Part shown: piece by piece, positions 24,643 through 33,987 of the stretch
Layout: each line of letters begins with the position of its first letter
How positions within the stretch are numbered: position 1 is the stretch's first letter
From: Actinoplanes missouriensis 431
Lineage (GTDB): Bacteria; Actinomycetota; Actinomycetes; Mycobacteriales; Micromonosporaceae
Assembly: GCF_000284295.1 (NCBI RefSeq)
Contig: NC_017093.1
Location: forward strand, 372,001 to 436,000
Direction of reading: 5' to 3'
Length of the DNA: 64,000 nt
Made by a program: the position numbers and the translations under genes
Notes under the pieces: generated by a model
The model's input: the letters and a program-made list of their open reading frames with translations, nothing else
Told to the model about the DNA's origin: nothing
Database searches by the model: none

Positions 24643-25247
24643 AGCGTGTCGGCCCGCTGAAGCTGGTCGACGAACTGTGTGGCGAGGCGGGTCAGGCGCT
24701 CCGCGCGGCCCTCCTCGGCCCACCCGTCCACGAGGCTGAGCAGCGTGCTGCCCTCCACCAGGATGATGAAGTCGTCGATCACCGACTCGTCGTCCACTCC
24801 GGCCCGTAGCTCACCCAGCTCCCGTGCCTCGCGCAGACAGTTCACCAGGTGCACCCGGATCTCCTGGTGTGACAGGCGGCGCGACTCGGCGAGCCGGGGG
24901 TGGGAGAGCGCGGCGCCGGCGAACGCGACGTTGACGTGGGCGTCGGCGGCACGCTCCTCGTCCAGTGGCAGCACCGCTTCGAGCGCGGCACGCAGGCCGT
25001 CCAGCCCGAACAGGTCACCGCCGATCCGGAAAGCTCGCTCCACGATCCGGTCGTAGACCGCTTTCTGCGCGGCGACCAGGATGTCGTCCTTGCCGCCCAG
25101 GAAGTGGGCCAGCACGCTCAGCGAACAACCGGCCTCGTCGGCGATGGCGCGGGTCGTGGTGCCTTCCACCCCGCGGGCGCGGACCACCCGCCACGCCGCG
25201 GCGAGCAGCTCAGCCTTTCTCCGGTCGTGATCGACGAGCCTCGGCAC
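24633..25247 (-). CDS. TetR-family regulator
   Basis: The 204-residue protein has the TetR helix-turn-helix (GVEGTTTRAIADEAGCSLSVL) followed by a helical ligand domain. It reads toward the GH1 gene and lies nine bases downstream of an MFS gene on the same strand, so it probably controls that transporter or the GH1 block. A TAAGCT box on this strand (25254-25259), six bases before the GTG, suggests its own leaderless transcript besides read-through from the MFS gene. Confidence 0.92.
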   Translation of the reverse strand: MPRLVDHDRRKAELLAAAWRVVRARGVEGTTTRAIADEAGCSLSVLAHFLGGKDDILVAAQKAVYDRIVERAFRIGGDLFGLDGLRAALEAVLPLDEERAADAHVNVAFAGAALSHPRLAESRRLSHQEIRVHLVNCLREARELGELRAGVDDESVIDDFIILVEGSTLLSLVDGWAEEGRAERLTRLATQFVDQLQRADTLQR

Positions 25248-25253
25248 GCCGCA

Positions 25254-25259
25254 AGCTTA
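25254..25259 (-). promoter_or_regulatory. -10 box (TAAGCT) for the TetR gene, leaderless type
   Basis: TAAGCT on the minus strand ends six bases before the GTG at 25247 and overlaps the stop codon region of the upstream MFS gene. Confidence 0.45.
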
Positions 25260-26450
25260 GCCAGCGGGTTTCGCTGCCGGTGCGGCGATGGTGAGGTGAT
25301 TGAGGCGGCGGGCCAGGGGAAGCGTCAGGACCACCGCGACCACCGGGATGAGGAAGGCGATCTGCAGCCCGATCGGCTCGGACAGGGCGCCGAACAGCAC
25401 CGCGCCGACCAGGGCGCCGCCATAGTTGAAGAGGTTCACCTTGGCGATCACCTCGTCGCTGTTCTCGGCGGCGGCCTCGCCGGCCGCGCTGAACGCCAGC
25501 GGGACGAGCACGCCCACCCCGATCCCGGAGATGGCGAAACCGGTGACCGCGGCGCCGACCGACGGCAGCAGCGCCACCAGCCCGCAGCCGATCCCGCAGA
25601 CTGCCAGGCCGCCGACGGCGACCATGAGGCGGCCGGCCCGGGGCATCACGTGGTCGGCGACGAGACGGCTCACCAGGACGGCTGCCTGGTAGGCCGCGTA
25701 ACCGAGCGGCGCCACCGAGGAGGCCGCGGCGAGCGAGTCGTGCAGGTAGACCGAGCTCCACGTGCTGACGGCCGAGTCAACCAGGAACGCCGTGAAGATC
25801 AGCATGCCGCAGACCAGCACGATCGGGCGGATCGCGCGGCCACCGTGCGGGTGCACCGCGGCCGACCGCAGGGTCCTGCCGGGTTCGAAGAGGCGCCAGC
25901 CGATCACGCCGATCAGCGCCGCGAAGACCGCGGCCACGCCGACCGCCAGCTCGGCGCCCGCGCCGCTTTCCAGCACACCGGACATCAGCAGCGCGGCGGC
26001 GATCGCAGCCGCCGTGTACGCCGCGAAGAGCCGGCTCATCACGCTGCGCCCGAGCCGTGCCTGCACCAGCACGCCCTGCATGCTCAGCGATGCGTCGACC
26101 GCGCCCAGGCCGACGCCGTAGGCCAGCAGGATGGCCGTGAACACCGCGTTCGGCGTGGCGAGAGTGGCCCCGGCCAGACCCGCCGAGACCAGCAGCAATC
26201 CGGAGGCGAGAGCGTACCGGCTGCCCCAGCGGGTGGCGATCCGGTCGGCCAGCATCGAACCGCCGGCCGCGGCCACGCAGACCAGCAGCAGGATCGCCGA
26301 GACGAACGTGTCGTCGATGCCCTGCCGGTCCTTGAACGCCGGGAGCGCGGTGACCACCGCGGCATAGCCAAGACCCTGAGCCGCGTAACCCGCGCCGATC
26401 AGCCGGGCCCGGGACGCGGCCGTCATCCCGGTACCGCTCTCGTCGTCCAT
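25257..26450 (-). CDS. MFS transporter
   Basis: This 397-residue protein has about twelve hydrophobic segments and an MFS loop motif (LADRIATRWGSRYAL). It begins with a short acidic head (MDDESGTGMTAASRARLIGAG) and a GAGG sequence precedes the start. It is followed by the TetR gene, a common transporter-regulator pairing. The sequence resembles drug/metabolite efflux or sugar-efflux members; specificity is unknown. Confidence 0.85.
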   Translation of the reverse strand: MDDESGTGMTAASRARLIGAGYAAQGLGYAAVVTALPAFKDRQGIDDTFVSAILLLVCVAAAGGSMLADRIATRWGSRYALASGLLLVSAGLAGATLATPNAVFTAILLAYGVGLGAVDASLSMQGVLVQARLGRSVMSRLFAAYTAAAIAAALLMSGVLESGAGAELAVGVAAVFAALIGVIGWRLFEPGRTLRSAAVHPHGGRAIRPIVLVCGMLIFTAFLVDSAVSTWSSVYLHDSLAAASSVAPLGYAAYQAAVLVSRLVADHVMPRAGRLMVAVGGLAVCGIGCGLVALLPSVGAAVTGFAISGIGVGVLVPLAFSAAGEAAAENSDEVIAKVNLFNYGGALVGAVLFGALSEPIGLQIAFLIPVVAVVLTLPLARRLNHLTIAAPAAKPAG

Positions 26451-26531
26451 CGTGCCTCGCTTCGCCGGGATGAAAGCGTGCTGTTCAGCGCAGCATGCCG
26501 CCCGAAAGTGACGAGGGCAACAGATTGACTG

Positions 26532-27161
26532 TTACGAAATGATCAGCGCGGGAGCGGCGGCCCGGAGCGCAGCGAACGCCTCGGCCATCCGCCACGCCGA
26601 CCGGTCCCGCGGCCCCACCGCGTTCGAGATCGTCCGCAGCTCGGCGAAGGGCACGGAGGCAGCGGCGGCAGCGCTCGCCACCCCGAACCCCTCCATGGCT
26701 TCCGCGACCGCCTCCGGGAAGCGGTCCGCCAGCCGGTCCGCGGTCGCCTGCGTGCCGGTCACCGTGCTCAGCGTCAGGACATCGCCGGTGATCGCGTGCG
26801 GGAGGGTCGCGCTCAGGGCCTTGAGCAGCACCGGATCGCACTCCAGCACGCTGCTGCCGAACCCCAGCTCCTCCACCGGCAGGAACCCGTCCGGGGTCTC
26901 GGCACCCAGGTCAGCCGCGATGCTGCGGGTGGCGAGCACGGTGCCGCCGACCGGGACCCGACCGGCGAACCCACCGGCGATCCCGGCGCTGATCACGGCT
27001 CGGTAGGCGCCTGTCGCGAGCAGGCGCGCGGTTCCGGCGGCGGCGGCCGCCGGGCCGACGCCGACGGCGTCGACCACGATCAGATCGGGGTCGAGACCCG
27101 CGCGGATCGCTGCGGCCTCCGCGTCAACCGCGGTCACCACCAAGATTTTGTACGGGGTCAC
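26532..27161 (-). CDS. mqnB: Futalosine hydrolase, menaquinone biosynthesis
   Basis: The 209-residue protein is a nucleoside-phosphorylase-fold hydrolase matching MqnB (ILVVTAVDAEAAAI, GVGPAAAAAGTARLL, SAGIAGGF, then AMEGFGVASAA with the ribose-binding EGFG). It removes hypoxanthine from futalosine to give dehypoxanthine futalosine. Its GTG start overlaps the stop of the upstream MFS gene (GTGA), so the two are co-translated. Together with mqnD in this window it shows that the organism uses the futalosine route. Confidence 0.94.
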   Translation of the reverse strand: MTPYKILVVTAVDAEAAAIRAGLDPDLIVVDAVGVGPAAAAAGTARLLATGAYRAVISAGIAGGFAGRVPVGGTVLATRSIAADLGAETPDGFLPVEELGFGSSVLECDPVLLKALSATLPHAITGDVLTLSTVTGTQATADRLADRFPEAVAEAMEGFGVASAAAAASVPFAELRTISNAVGPRDRSAWRMAEAFAALRAAAPALIIS

Positions 27162-29086
27162 GAGTCCTCACCGGCATCAGGATCGACATCCCGCGAACCG
27201 TAACCCGTGCCGGAGGGCCGGTAGACGTGGTATCCCGGCGGCGCTCCGGCATTTGTCGGCCGGGGTGGTGTGGTGCCGCTGCCGTCGCCGCCGCGGTATC
27301 GAACCGTGGGCGGCTCCGCCTCGGCCTCCTCCCGCCGGGTGGGCCGCTCGGGTCGCGTGGGCCGCTCCGGGTGGGGCGGCGTCCACGTGGTCTCGGGTGG
27401 TGCGGCCGGCGCCTTCGCCTTGCGGCGGCCGAACCAGCGCTTCCGGCTGGGCGGCGGCTCGATGAGCGTCGTATCCGGCCCGCGCCGCCCGGCCGTGGTG
27501 TCGGCGTCGCGCTGGACGGCCGTGGTGTCGGTTTGACGCTGCGCGCCTGCGGGATCGGTCCGACGCTGCGCGCCTGCGGGATCAGTTCCGCGCTGCGCGC
27601 CTGCGGGGCCGGTTCCGCGCTGGCTGGGCGCCGCAGTGGCCGCCGACACGGGTGCGGTGTCGGCCCAGGGATCGACCGCTTCCATGACGGGCTCACGGGA
27701 GGGGTCGTCACCGCGTACCCCCGGGGGGTTGTCGGGACGGCCGGACAAGCGCTCGTTGTGCAATCGGGCGGCCGCCCACGCGGCGCGTGCCGCGGCGAGC
27801 ACCGCCAGCAGCGCGGCGAGCCCGATGCCCATCCTGCCGGGAAGCGGGATGATGCCGAGGCCGCCGCCGGCCACCCAGGCCAGCATGAGCGCCGTCTCCG
27901 AGTGGGCGAACGCGGTGGCCCGCTGCTGCTCCGGGACGCGCTCCTGGATGCTGGCGTCGACCGCGAGCTTCGCGATGCCGCTGAAGATCGCGGTGAGCAG
28001 GGCCAGCAGGGTGACCATCGCGAGGTTGTAGAAGATCGTGGTGAGCACGGCGACGCCGGCGGTCACCACCAGACCGCTGGACTGCAGCGCGAGCGGCCGG
28101 CGGATGCGCAGACCGGTGCCGGCCGCGGTGGAGAGGAACGTGCCGACGGCGAGCGCGCCACCGACCACGCCGACTGCGGCGCCCCGGTTCAGCTCGAACC
28201 CGAGGAACGAGCTGGGCAGGTCGTTCCCCATGATCGCGAAAGTCAGGAAAAGCAGCAGGAAGCCGTAGAGAAGGCGCAGGCTGGAGCTGCCGATCAGGCT
28301 CGCCAGGACCAGGCGCTCGGCCAGCGGGCGGCCGGAGCCGGCGGTCCGGAAAACCGCACGCCACGCGCGCGGCATCTCCTCCGGCGGATCGGAGTCGGCG
28401 CGCGGCGGCAGCTTGAGCGCGATCACCACGCCGACCATGAAGATGATCGTGGCGACGCGCAGCGGCCACTGTGGCCCGAACTTGAACGCCAGCAGGCCGA
28501 TCGGCGCCACCACGATGCCGGCGAACGTCCCGTACACACTGGCTCGCGCGCCCACCTGGGACAGGCCCACCCCGGCCGGGAGCAGGCGTGGCACGGCCGC
28601 TGATCGGGCCACGCCGTAGGCCCGGGAGAAGGCGAGCACGGCGAACGCGGCCGGATAGAGCCCCCAGCCGAGCAGGTTGTCCGACATCACGTAGGCGAGG
28701 AAGGCCCGGCCCAGCATCGTGACCGCCAGCGCGTAGCGCCGCCCGTGCCGGAAGTGGTCGAGCAGCGGCCCGACCACAGGCGCGAGGAGCGCGAACGGGA
28801 CCATCGTGATGAGCAGGTAGAGCCCCACCTTGCTGCGGGCCTCGCCGAGCGGGACGCTGAAGATCGTCCCGGCGAGTCCGATGGCGATGAGCGCGTCGCC
28901 GGCGCAGGAGACGGCGTGCAGGTCGAACAGCCGGATCATGCCGACCTCGTTGGCGGCGCCGCGCGCCCGGGCCGTGCCGACCCGGCGGGTGGCCCAGGCG
29001 CTTCCGCGCATCGAGCCACGCACCACCAGCCGGACGGCCTTCACGCCGGTGCCGACGGTGCGTCCGAGTGTGGGAAGCAGCGGCAT
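27158..29086 (-). CDS. MFS-type membrane protein with long repetitive cytoplasmic tail
   Basis: The 642-residue protein has about twelve membrane segments in residues 45-430, followed by roughly 210 residues of low-complexity hydrophilic tail with RGTDPAGAQ repeats and proline/arginine-rich stretches. The start is the ATG at 29086 (an ATG three codons earlier is possible). It is co-translated with mqnB and divergent from the DUF3027 gene. A transporter is typically found at this site beside mqnB in related actinobacteria. Its substrate is unknown, and a direct menaquinone role is not established. Confidence 0.82.
   Translation of the reverse strand: MPLLPTLGRTVGTGVKAVRLVVRGSMRGSAWATRRVGTARARGAANEVGMIRLFDLHAVSCAGDALIAIGLAGTIFSVPLGEARSKVGLYLLITMVPFALLAPVVGPLLDHFRHGRRYALAVTMLGRAFLAYVMSDNLLGWGLYPAAFAVLAFSRAYGVARSAAVPRLLPAGVGLSQVGARASVYGTFAGIVVAPIGLLAFKFGPQWPLRVATIIFMVGVVIALKLPPRADSDPPEEMPRAWRAVFRTAGSGRPLAERLVLASLIGSSSLRLLYGFLLLFLTFAIMGNDLPSSFLGFELNRGAAVGVVGGALAVGTFLSTAAGTGLRIRRPLALQSSGLVVTAGVAVLTTIFYNLAMVTLLALLTAIFSGIAKLAVDASIQERVPEQQRATAFAHSETALMLAWVAGGGLGIIPLPGRMGIGLAALLAVLAAARAAWAAARLHNERLSGRPDNPPGVRGDDPSREPVMEAVDPWADTAPVSAATAAPSQRGTGPAGAQRGTDPAGAQRRTDPAGAQRQTDTTAVQRDADTTAGRRGPDTTLIEPPPSRKRWFGRRKAKAPAAPPETTWTPPHPERPTRPERPTRREEAEAEPPTVRYRGGDGSGTTPPRPTNAGAPPGYHVYRPSGTGYGSRDVDPDAGEDS
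27537..27617 (-). repeat. Three 27-bp tandem repeats in the MFS tail
   Basis: Three in-frame 27-base units encode RGTDPAGAQ-like repeats of nine residues. The units differ at only a few positions. Confidence 0.88.
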
Positions 29087-29187
29087 GACAACCATCCTGA
29101 CTGATGCTCGCCCCTCCCGTCGCCCTCCACGCGCGGTATATGGGGACTCGTTGCGGTGCACCGGGTGGGGTAGGCAACAATGGGCGG

Positions 29188-30009
29188 GTGACCTCCAGGA
29201 CTGCCGCCCGCGCCGCCCGACTCGACCAGGTCTGTGCCGATGCTGTCGGGGTGGCTCGTGGCGCCATCACCGAAGTGGACGCGAGTGACGTCGGTGAGCA
29301 CCTCGAGGTGATCGCCGAGGGTGACCGGCTGGTGACCCATTTCTTCGAGAGCCACCTCGCCGGTTACCAGGGCTGGCGCTGGGCGGTCACGGTGACCCGG
29401 GTCCCGCGCAGCCGGCACGTGACGGTCTGCGAGACCGTGCTGCTGCCCGGCCCCGACGCGCTGCTCGCGCCCGGCTGGGTGCCGTGGAACGAGCGGGTCC
29501 AGCCCGGTGACCTCGGTGTCGGTGACCTCATGCCGACCGCGCCCGACGACGACCGGCTCGCTCCGGGCTATGTGCTCAGCGACGACCCGGCGATCGAGGA
29601 GGTCTCCTGGGAGCTCGGCCTGGGCCGTCCCCGGGTGATGTCCCGCGAGGGCCGGGCCGAGACCGCCCAGCGGTGGTATGACGGCGACGCCGGCCCGGAA
29701 GCGCCGATCTCCACCGCCGCCCCGCGCAACGCCCGCTGCGGCACCTGTGGCTTCTATCTGCCGCTGGCAGGTTCGATGCGCCCCATGTTCGGTGTCTGCG
29801 GCAACCTCTACGCGCCGGACGACGGCCGCGCGGTCAGCGCCGACCACGGCTGCGGCGCGCACTCCGAGGCGCTGCTCACCGCCCCTGAGCAGCCGGTCGA
29901 GGAGCTTCCCACGGTTTACGACGACAGCGAGGTCGAGGCCATGGCGGTCAGCCGTGGGCACGGCTCGGTGGAGTCGGGCGAGCCGGCCGAGGATTACGGC
30001 CACAGCTAG
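29188..30009 (+). CDS. DUF3027 family protein, unknown function
   Basis: This 273-residue protein matches the actinobacterial DUF3027 family. It has a conserved N-terminal region (DQVCADAVGVARGAI, VTHFFESHLAGYQGWRW) and a C-terminal cysteine cluster (CGTCGFYLPLAGSM, then CGNLYAPDDGRAV and HGCGAH) that could bind a metal. Residues after 235 are acidic and unstructured. The GTG at 29188 is chosen because the upstream frame looks like non-protein sequence. An AACAAT box six bases before it may be a weak leaderless -10 element. Confidence 0.88.
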   Translation: MTSRTAARAARLDQVCADAVGVARGAITEVDASDVGEHLEVIAEGDRLVTHFFESHLAGYQGWRWAVTVTRVPRSRHVTVCETVLLPGPDALLAPGWVPWNERVQPGDLGVGDLMPTAPDDDRLAPGYVLSDDPAIEEVSWELGLGRPRVMSREGRAETAQRWYDGDAGPEAPISTAAPRNARCGTCGFYLPLAGSMRPMFGVCGNLYAPDDGRAVSADHGCGAHSEALLTAPEQPVEELPTVYDDSEVEAMAVSRGHGSVESGEPAEDYGHS

Positions 30010-30018
30010 AGTCAGGTC

Positions 30019-30324
30019 CTAGTCGGTGACCCGGAACTCCGGGTGGGTCAGTGTGCGGCGGCGCTTGCGGTTCCGGTCGTGCACGACCATCGTCAGCGTG
30101 CCCGGGATGCCCCAGAGCAGGCCGGCCAGGCTGATCTCCACCCAGTGATCGGGCGCCCCGGCGAGCCAGGTGAGCAGCAGGGCGACGGCGAAGGCAGCCG
30201 TGCCGGCGAGGGCGAACGGGACCATCGGCGGGTCGAGCGGTTCGGGCCGCGGTTTCGTCCCGACCACCACGCCGAGAACCTCATCGGCTTTCGCGCTCTT
30301 CGTGGCGGGCGACAGGTCACTCAC
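30019..30324 (-). CDS. DUF2530 family small membrane protein
   Basis: The 101-residue protein has the DUF2530 core PEPLDPPMVPFALAGTAAF with two membrane segments (about 34-55 and 63-80) and a basic tail (RNRKRRRTL). It is convergent with DUF3027 (nine bases between stops) and divergent from the NCS2 permease. The GTG start follows a TACCCT box by six bases. The function is unknown. Confidence 0.88.
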   Translation of the reverse strand: MSDLSPATKSAKADEVLGVVVGTKPRPEPLDPPMVPFALAGTAAFAVALLLTWLAGAPDHWVEISLAGLLWGIPGTLTMVVHDRNRKRRRTLTHPEFRVTD

Positions 30325-30330
30325 TCCGTC

Positions 30331-30336
30331 AGGGTA
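30331..30336 (-). promoter_or_regulatory. -10 box (TACCCT) for the DUF2530 gene, leaderless type
   Basis: TACCCT on the minus strand ends six bases before the GTG at 30324, with no Shine-Dalgarno sequence between. Confidence 0.5.
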
Positions 30337-30460
30337 CGACCATTACGCACCGCATCGGGAAGGCGCGTGAGAGTTGTAACATCACTCCGCTTTTACCGAG
30401 GTCATCAGGTTTGAGAGCATGCGGCCGTCCCCTCGTGTTGAGAGATCCCGGAAGGGTCGT

Positions 30461-31897
30461 ATGTCCATAGCTACCGAGCCGACGAGCAAGTTCGATCGGT
30501 TCTTCGAGATAACCGCCCGCGGCTCGACCCTGAGCCGGGAGATCCGCGGTGGCATCGTCACGTTCTTCACGATGGCGTACATCGTCGTGCTGAACCCACT
30601 GATCCTCGCCGGGGGAACCGACTCCACCGGCGCGCAGCTGCCGATCGCCGCGCTGGCGGCCGGCACCGCGCTCGTCGCCGGTTTGATGACCATCCTGATG
30701 GGCGTGGTCGCACGCTTCCCGCTGGCGCTCGCCGCCGGCCTCGGCGTGAACGCGCTCGTCGCGTACGAGATCGCGCCCGAGATGACCTGGGCCGACGCGA
30801 TGGGCCTGGTCGTCATCGAGGGTGTGCTGATCGCCATCCTGGTGCTGACCGGCCTGCGTACCGCCGTGTTCCGGGCGGTGCCGACCCAGCTGAAGACCGC
30901 GATCGGCGTGGGCATCGGTCTCTTCCTCATGATCATCGGCCTGGTGGACGCCGGGTTCGTGCACCGCGTGCCGGACGCCGCCAACACCACCGTCCCGGTC
31001 GAGCTGGGCATCGGCGGCAAGCTGATGACCTGGCCCTCGCTGGTCTTCGCGGTCGGCCTGCTCTTCACGCTGGTGCTCTTCGTCCGCAAGGTGAAGGGCG
31101 CCATCCTGATCGGCATCCTCGGCACCACCGTCCTGGCGATCATCGTCGAGGCGATCGCCGGGGTCGGCTCGGTCGTCACCAACCCGCACGGCTGGTCGCT
31201 CAACGTCCCGACGCTGCCCGACAAGATCATCGACACCCCTGACCTGTCGCTGATCGGGCAGTTCAACGTGCTGGACTCGTGGTCGACGGCCGGCTGGCTG
31301 GTCGTGCTGATGTTCATCTTCACGCTGCTGATCACCGACTTCTTCGACACCATGGGCACGATGGTCGCGGTCGGCCAGGAGGGTGAGCTCCTCGACAAGG
31401 AGGGCATGCCGCCGCGTACCCGGGAGATCCTGCTCGTCGACTCGGTGGCCGCGGCCGCCGGTGGCGCGGCCAGCGTCTCCAGCAACACGTCGTACGTGGA
31501 GAGCGCCTCCGGTGTCGGCGAGGGCGCGCGGACCGGCGTGGCCAGCCTGGTCACCGGTGTGCTGTTCCTGTTCGCGATGTTCTTCGCGCCGCTGGTCAAG
31601 GTGGTGCCGTTCGAGGCCGCGTCGACCGCGCTCGTGGTCGTCGGCTTCCTGATGATCAGCACGGTCACGAAGATCGACTGGACCGACTACACCATCGCGG
31701 TGCCGGCGTTCCTGACCGTCACGCTGATGCCGTTCACGTACTCGATCTCCAACGGCATCGGGGCCGGGGTCATCTCGTACGTGATCCTGAAGGCCTTCAC
31801 CGGCAAGGCCCGGGAGATCCACCCCATCCTGTACGGGGTGGCCGCCCTGTTCGTGCTCTATTTCGCCCGGGGACCGCTGGAGTCCTGGGTTCTCTGA
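30461..31897 (+). CDS. NCS2-family (AzgA-like) purine permease
   Basis: The 478-residue protein has the AzgA-type opening FFEITARGSTLSREIRGGIVTFFTMAYIVVLNP, about fourteen membrane segments, and the conserved ITDFFDTMGTMVAV and SSNTSYVESASGVGEGARTG regions. It likely imports adenine, guanine or hypoxanthine with protons. The ATG at 30461 follows GGAAGG, and a GTG/ATG-rich frame upstream is rejected. No purine riboswitch is apparent in the 136-base upstream region. Confidence 0.93.
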   Translation: MSIATEPTSKFDRFFEITARGSTLSREIRGGIVTFFTMAYIVVLNPLILAGGTDSTGAQLPIAALAAGTALVAGLMTILMGVVARFPLALAAGLGVNALVAYEIAPEMTWADAMGLVVIEGVLIAILVLTGLRTAVFRAVPTQLKTAIGVGIGLFLMIIGLVDAGFVHRVPDAANTTVPVELGIGGKLMTWPSLVFAVGLLFTLVLFVRKVKGAILIGILGTTVLAIIVEAIAGVGSVVTNPHGWSLNVPTLPDKIIDTPDLSLIGQFNVLDSWSTAGWLVVLMFIFTLLITDFFDTMGTMVAVGQEGELLDKEGMPPRTREILLVDSVAAAAGGAASVSSNTSYVESASGVGEGARTGVASLVTGVLFLFAMFFAPLVKVVPFEAASTALVVVGFLMISTVTKIDWTDYTIAVPAFLTVTLMPFTYSISNGIGAGVISYVILKAFTGKAREIHPILYGVAALFVLYFARGPLESWVL

Positions 31898-31991
31898 ATC
31901 CTCGGTTGTGTTCCACCGTCACCGGTTGCGCTAGCGTGCCGGTGACGGTGGTCATACGGGTTATCCGATGTCGTTAGCCATGCTCATTAGC

Positions 31992-31997
31992 TAGGCT
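31992..31997 (+). promoter_or_regulatory. -10 box (TAGGCT) for the MarR gene, leaderless type
   Basis: TAGGCT ends seven bases before the GTG at 32005. It lies within an interrupted inverted repeat (TTAGCC ... GGCTAA), a possible binding site for the MarR protein itself. Confidence 0.5.
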
Positions 31998-32004
31998 AAG
32001 TAAC

Positions 32005-32454
32005 GTGATGGAGCGGGTGGTGACGACGGAACGCGCGACAGCGGAACCGCTTGCCAAAACGCTGCGGGACGCGATCACCCGGCTCGGCCGCCGGGTCCGG
32101 CAGGCCCGGCCGGTCGGCGATCTCACGTTCAGTCAGCTCTCCGCGCTGACCAGCCTCCAGCTGGCCGGCGAGCTGACCCCTCGTGAGCTCGCCGACGTGG
32201 AGCGGGTCCAGCCTCCGACGATGACCAAGATCGTCGGCAAGCTGGAGGACCGCGGGCTTGTCGCACGTAAAGCGCACCCCACCGACGGTCGCCAGGTCAT
32301 CCTGGCCGCCACCGAGCAGGGGAAAGCCGTCTACGCGCAGTACGAGCAGGACCGTAACCAGTGGTTGGCACAGGCTCTCGACCGTTTGAGCCCGGAGGAA
32401 CGGGAAACCCTTGCACACGCCGCGGAGATTCTGCAGCGCGTCGCACGGGGCTGA
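32005..32454 (+). CDS. MarR-family regulator
   Basis: The 149-residue protein has a MarR winged helix (LTFSQLSALTSLQLAGELTPRELADVERVQPPT, then KAHPTDGRQVILAATEQG wing). MarR proteins usually repress nearby transporters and are released by small phenolic or lipophilic ligands. It lies 66 bases upstream of an MFS gene on the same strand, its probable target. The GTG start fits a leaderless transcript; an ATG directly after it is an alternative. Confidence 0.93.
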   Translation: MMERVVTTERATAEPLAKTLRDAITRLGRRVRQARPVGDLTFSQLSALTSLQLAGELTPRELADVERVQPPTMTKIVGKLEDRGLVARKAHPTDGRQVILAATEQGKAVYAQYEQDRNQWLAQALDRLSPEERETLAHAAEILQRVARG

Positions 32455-32520
32455 CGCCCTTTCGTGTCGTTCCGCTTCGTCACACGACGATGACGCGTAC
32501 GACGAAACGTTGGGGGCCCA

Positions 32521-33987
32521 TTGAGCGCCACATTCCGGTCTCTGCAGGTTCGTAATTACCGCCTCTTCGCCGGCGGGCAGCTGGTGAAGCTGATCGGCGT
32601 GTGGATGATGTTCACGGCCCAGGACTGGCTGGTGCTGGAACTCTCCGACAACTCACCCGGCGCGCTGGGGACGGTGACGGCGCTCCAGTTCGTACCCGTC
32701 ATGCTCCTCACCCTGGTGAGCGGCCGCCTGGCCGACCGTTACGACAAGCGCAAGCTGCTGGTCGCGGCGAACGCCGCCTTCGCGTTCTTCGCCGTCGCCT
32801 TCGCGGTGCTCGTCACCAGCGGCGTGGTCGAGCTCTGGCACGTCTACGTCTTCGCGCTCCTGCTCGGCATCGCCAACGCGGTCGAGACCCCGGTCCGGCA
32901 GGCCTTCGTCTCCGAGCTCGTCGAGCTCCCGCTGCTGCCGAACGCGCTCGCGCTCTCCGCGGCCACCTTCAACATCGCCCGGATCAGCGGACCGGCGCTG
33001 GCGGGCGTGCTGCTCGCGGTGCTCTCCACGCCCGGGGTCTTCCTGATCTCGACGGTGCTGTCGATCGCGCCGGTCTTCACCTACATCTGGATGCGGCCGG
33101 ACGACCTCTACCGGTCGGCGCGGGTCAAGGGCGCTCAGGCCCGGGTCATCGACGGCCTGCGGTATGTCGGCAAGCGGCACGATCTGGTCCTGCCGATCTG
33201 CCTGATGGCCGTGATCGGCATGATCGGTTTCAACTTCCCGGTCACGCTGGCCGCCCTCGCAAAGATCAATTTCAACGCCGGTCCGTCGTCGTTCGGGCTG
33301 CTCACCACGTGTCTGGCGATCGGGGCGCTCGGTGGGGCGCTGGCCGGGACGCGGCGGCGGGCCCGGCCCGGGGTGTACCGGGTGATCGGCGCGGCGCTGC
33401 TCTTCGGCGTCTTCGAGGTGGCCGTCGGGTTCTCGCCCAACTTCCTGGTCGCGGCGATCCTGCTGGTCCCCACCGGGTTCTTCTCGATTTATCTGGCGCA
33501 GGGGGCGAACCACCGGGTGCAGATGGGCGTGGACGGGGAGTACCGCGGGCGGGTCATGGCCCTCTACGTGCTGGTCTTCCTGGGCACCACGCCGATCGGG
33601 GCGTCGCTGTCCGGCTGGTGGGGCGAGCACTTCGGGGTGCCGTCGAGCATCTGGGCGGCCGGGGTGGTCAGCTTCGTGGCCGCGGTGGGCGCGCTGGTGT
33701 GGCAGTTGCGGGTCAGTGGGGATCGGCTCGAGGTGCGCGACCGGCGGGTGCACGTGGTGAGCGCTCCGGCGCCGCCCTCGGGCGCGTCGCAGGGTGGGCA
33801 TGCCGAGCCGGTGGCGGAAGCCGGCCCTTCGACGGAAGCCGGCCCTTCGACGGAAGCCGGCCCTTCGACGGAAGCCGGCCCTTCTACGGAGGCCGGTCCT
33901 TCAGCTGAGGCCGGCCCTTCGACTGAGGCCAAGTCGGCGGCGGAGGCCGGCCCCGCGGCGAAGGCCGAGCCCGTGGCCCGCGTCTGA
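32521..33987 (+). CDS. MFS exporter (EntS type) with repetitive C-terminal tail
   Basis: This 488-residue protein starts at a TTG and opens FRSLQVRNYRLFAGGQLVKLIGVWM, typical of MFS_3/EntS-type exporters. Twelve membrane segments end near residue 405. The C-terminal tail of about 80 residues contains EAGPST repeated in six-residue steps. Pairing with the upstream MarR gene suggests an inducible drug or siderophore exporter; the substrate is unknown. Confidence 0.87.
   Translation: MSATFRSLQVRNYRLFAGGQLVKLIGVWMMFTAQDWLVLELSDNSPGALGTVTALQFVPVMLLTLVSGRLADRYDKRKLLVAANAAFAFFAVAFAVLVTSGVVELWHVYVFALLLGIANAVETPVRQAFVSELVELPLLPNALALSAATFNIARISGPALAGVLLAVLSTPGVFLISTVLSIAPVFTYIWMRPDDLYRSARVKGAQARVIDGLRYVGKRHDLVLPICLMAVIGMIGFNFPVTLAALAKINFNAGPSSFGLLTTCLAIGALGGALAGTRRRARPGVYRVIGAALLFGVFEVAVGFSPNFLVAAILLVPTGFFSIYLAQGANHRVQMGVDGEYRGRVMALYVLVFLGTTPIGASLSGWWGEHFGVPSSIWAAGVVSFVAAVGALVWQLRVSGDRLEVRDRRVHVVSAPAPPSGASQGGHAEPVAEAGPSTEAGPSTEAGPSTEAGPSTEAGPSAEAGPSTEAKSAAEAGPAAKAEPVARV
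33817..33960 (+). repeat. About eight 18-bp tandem repeats in the MFS tail
   Basis: In-frame 18-base units (consensus GAAGCCGGCCCTTCGACG) encode EAGPST. The first three are identical, the fourth differs by one base, and later units decay progressively. Confidence 0.92.

Noticed and set aside
30325..30460. Purine riboswitch upstream of the NCS2 permease
   Set aside because: The conserved purine-aptamer core words were not found, and the leader has no strong terminator hairpin.
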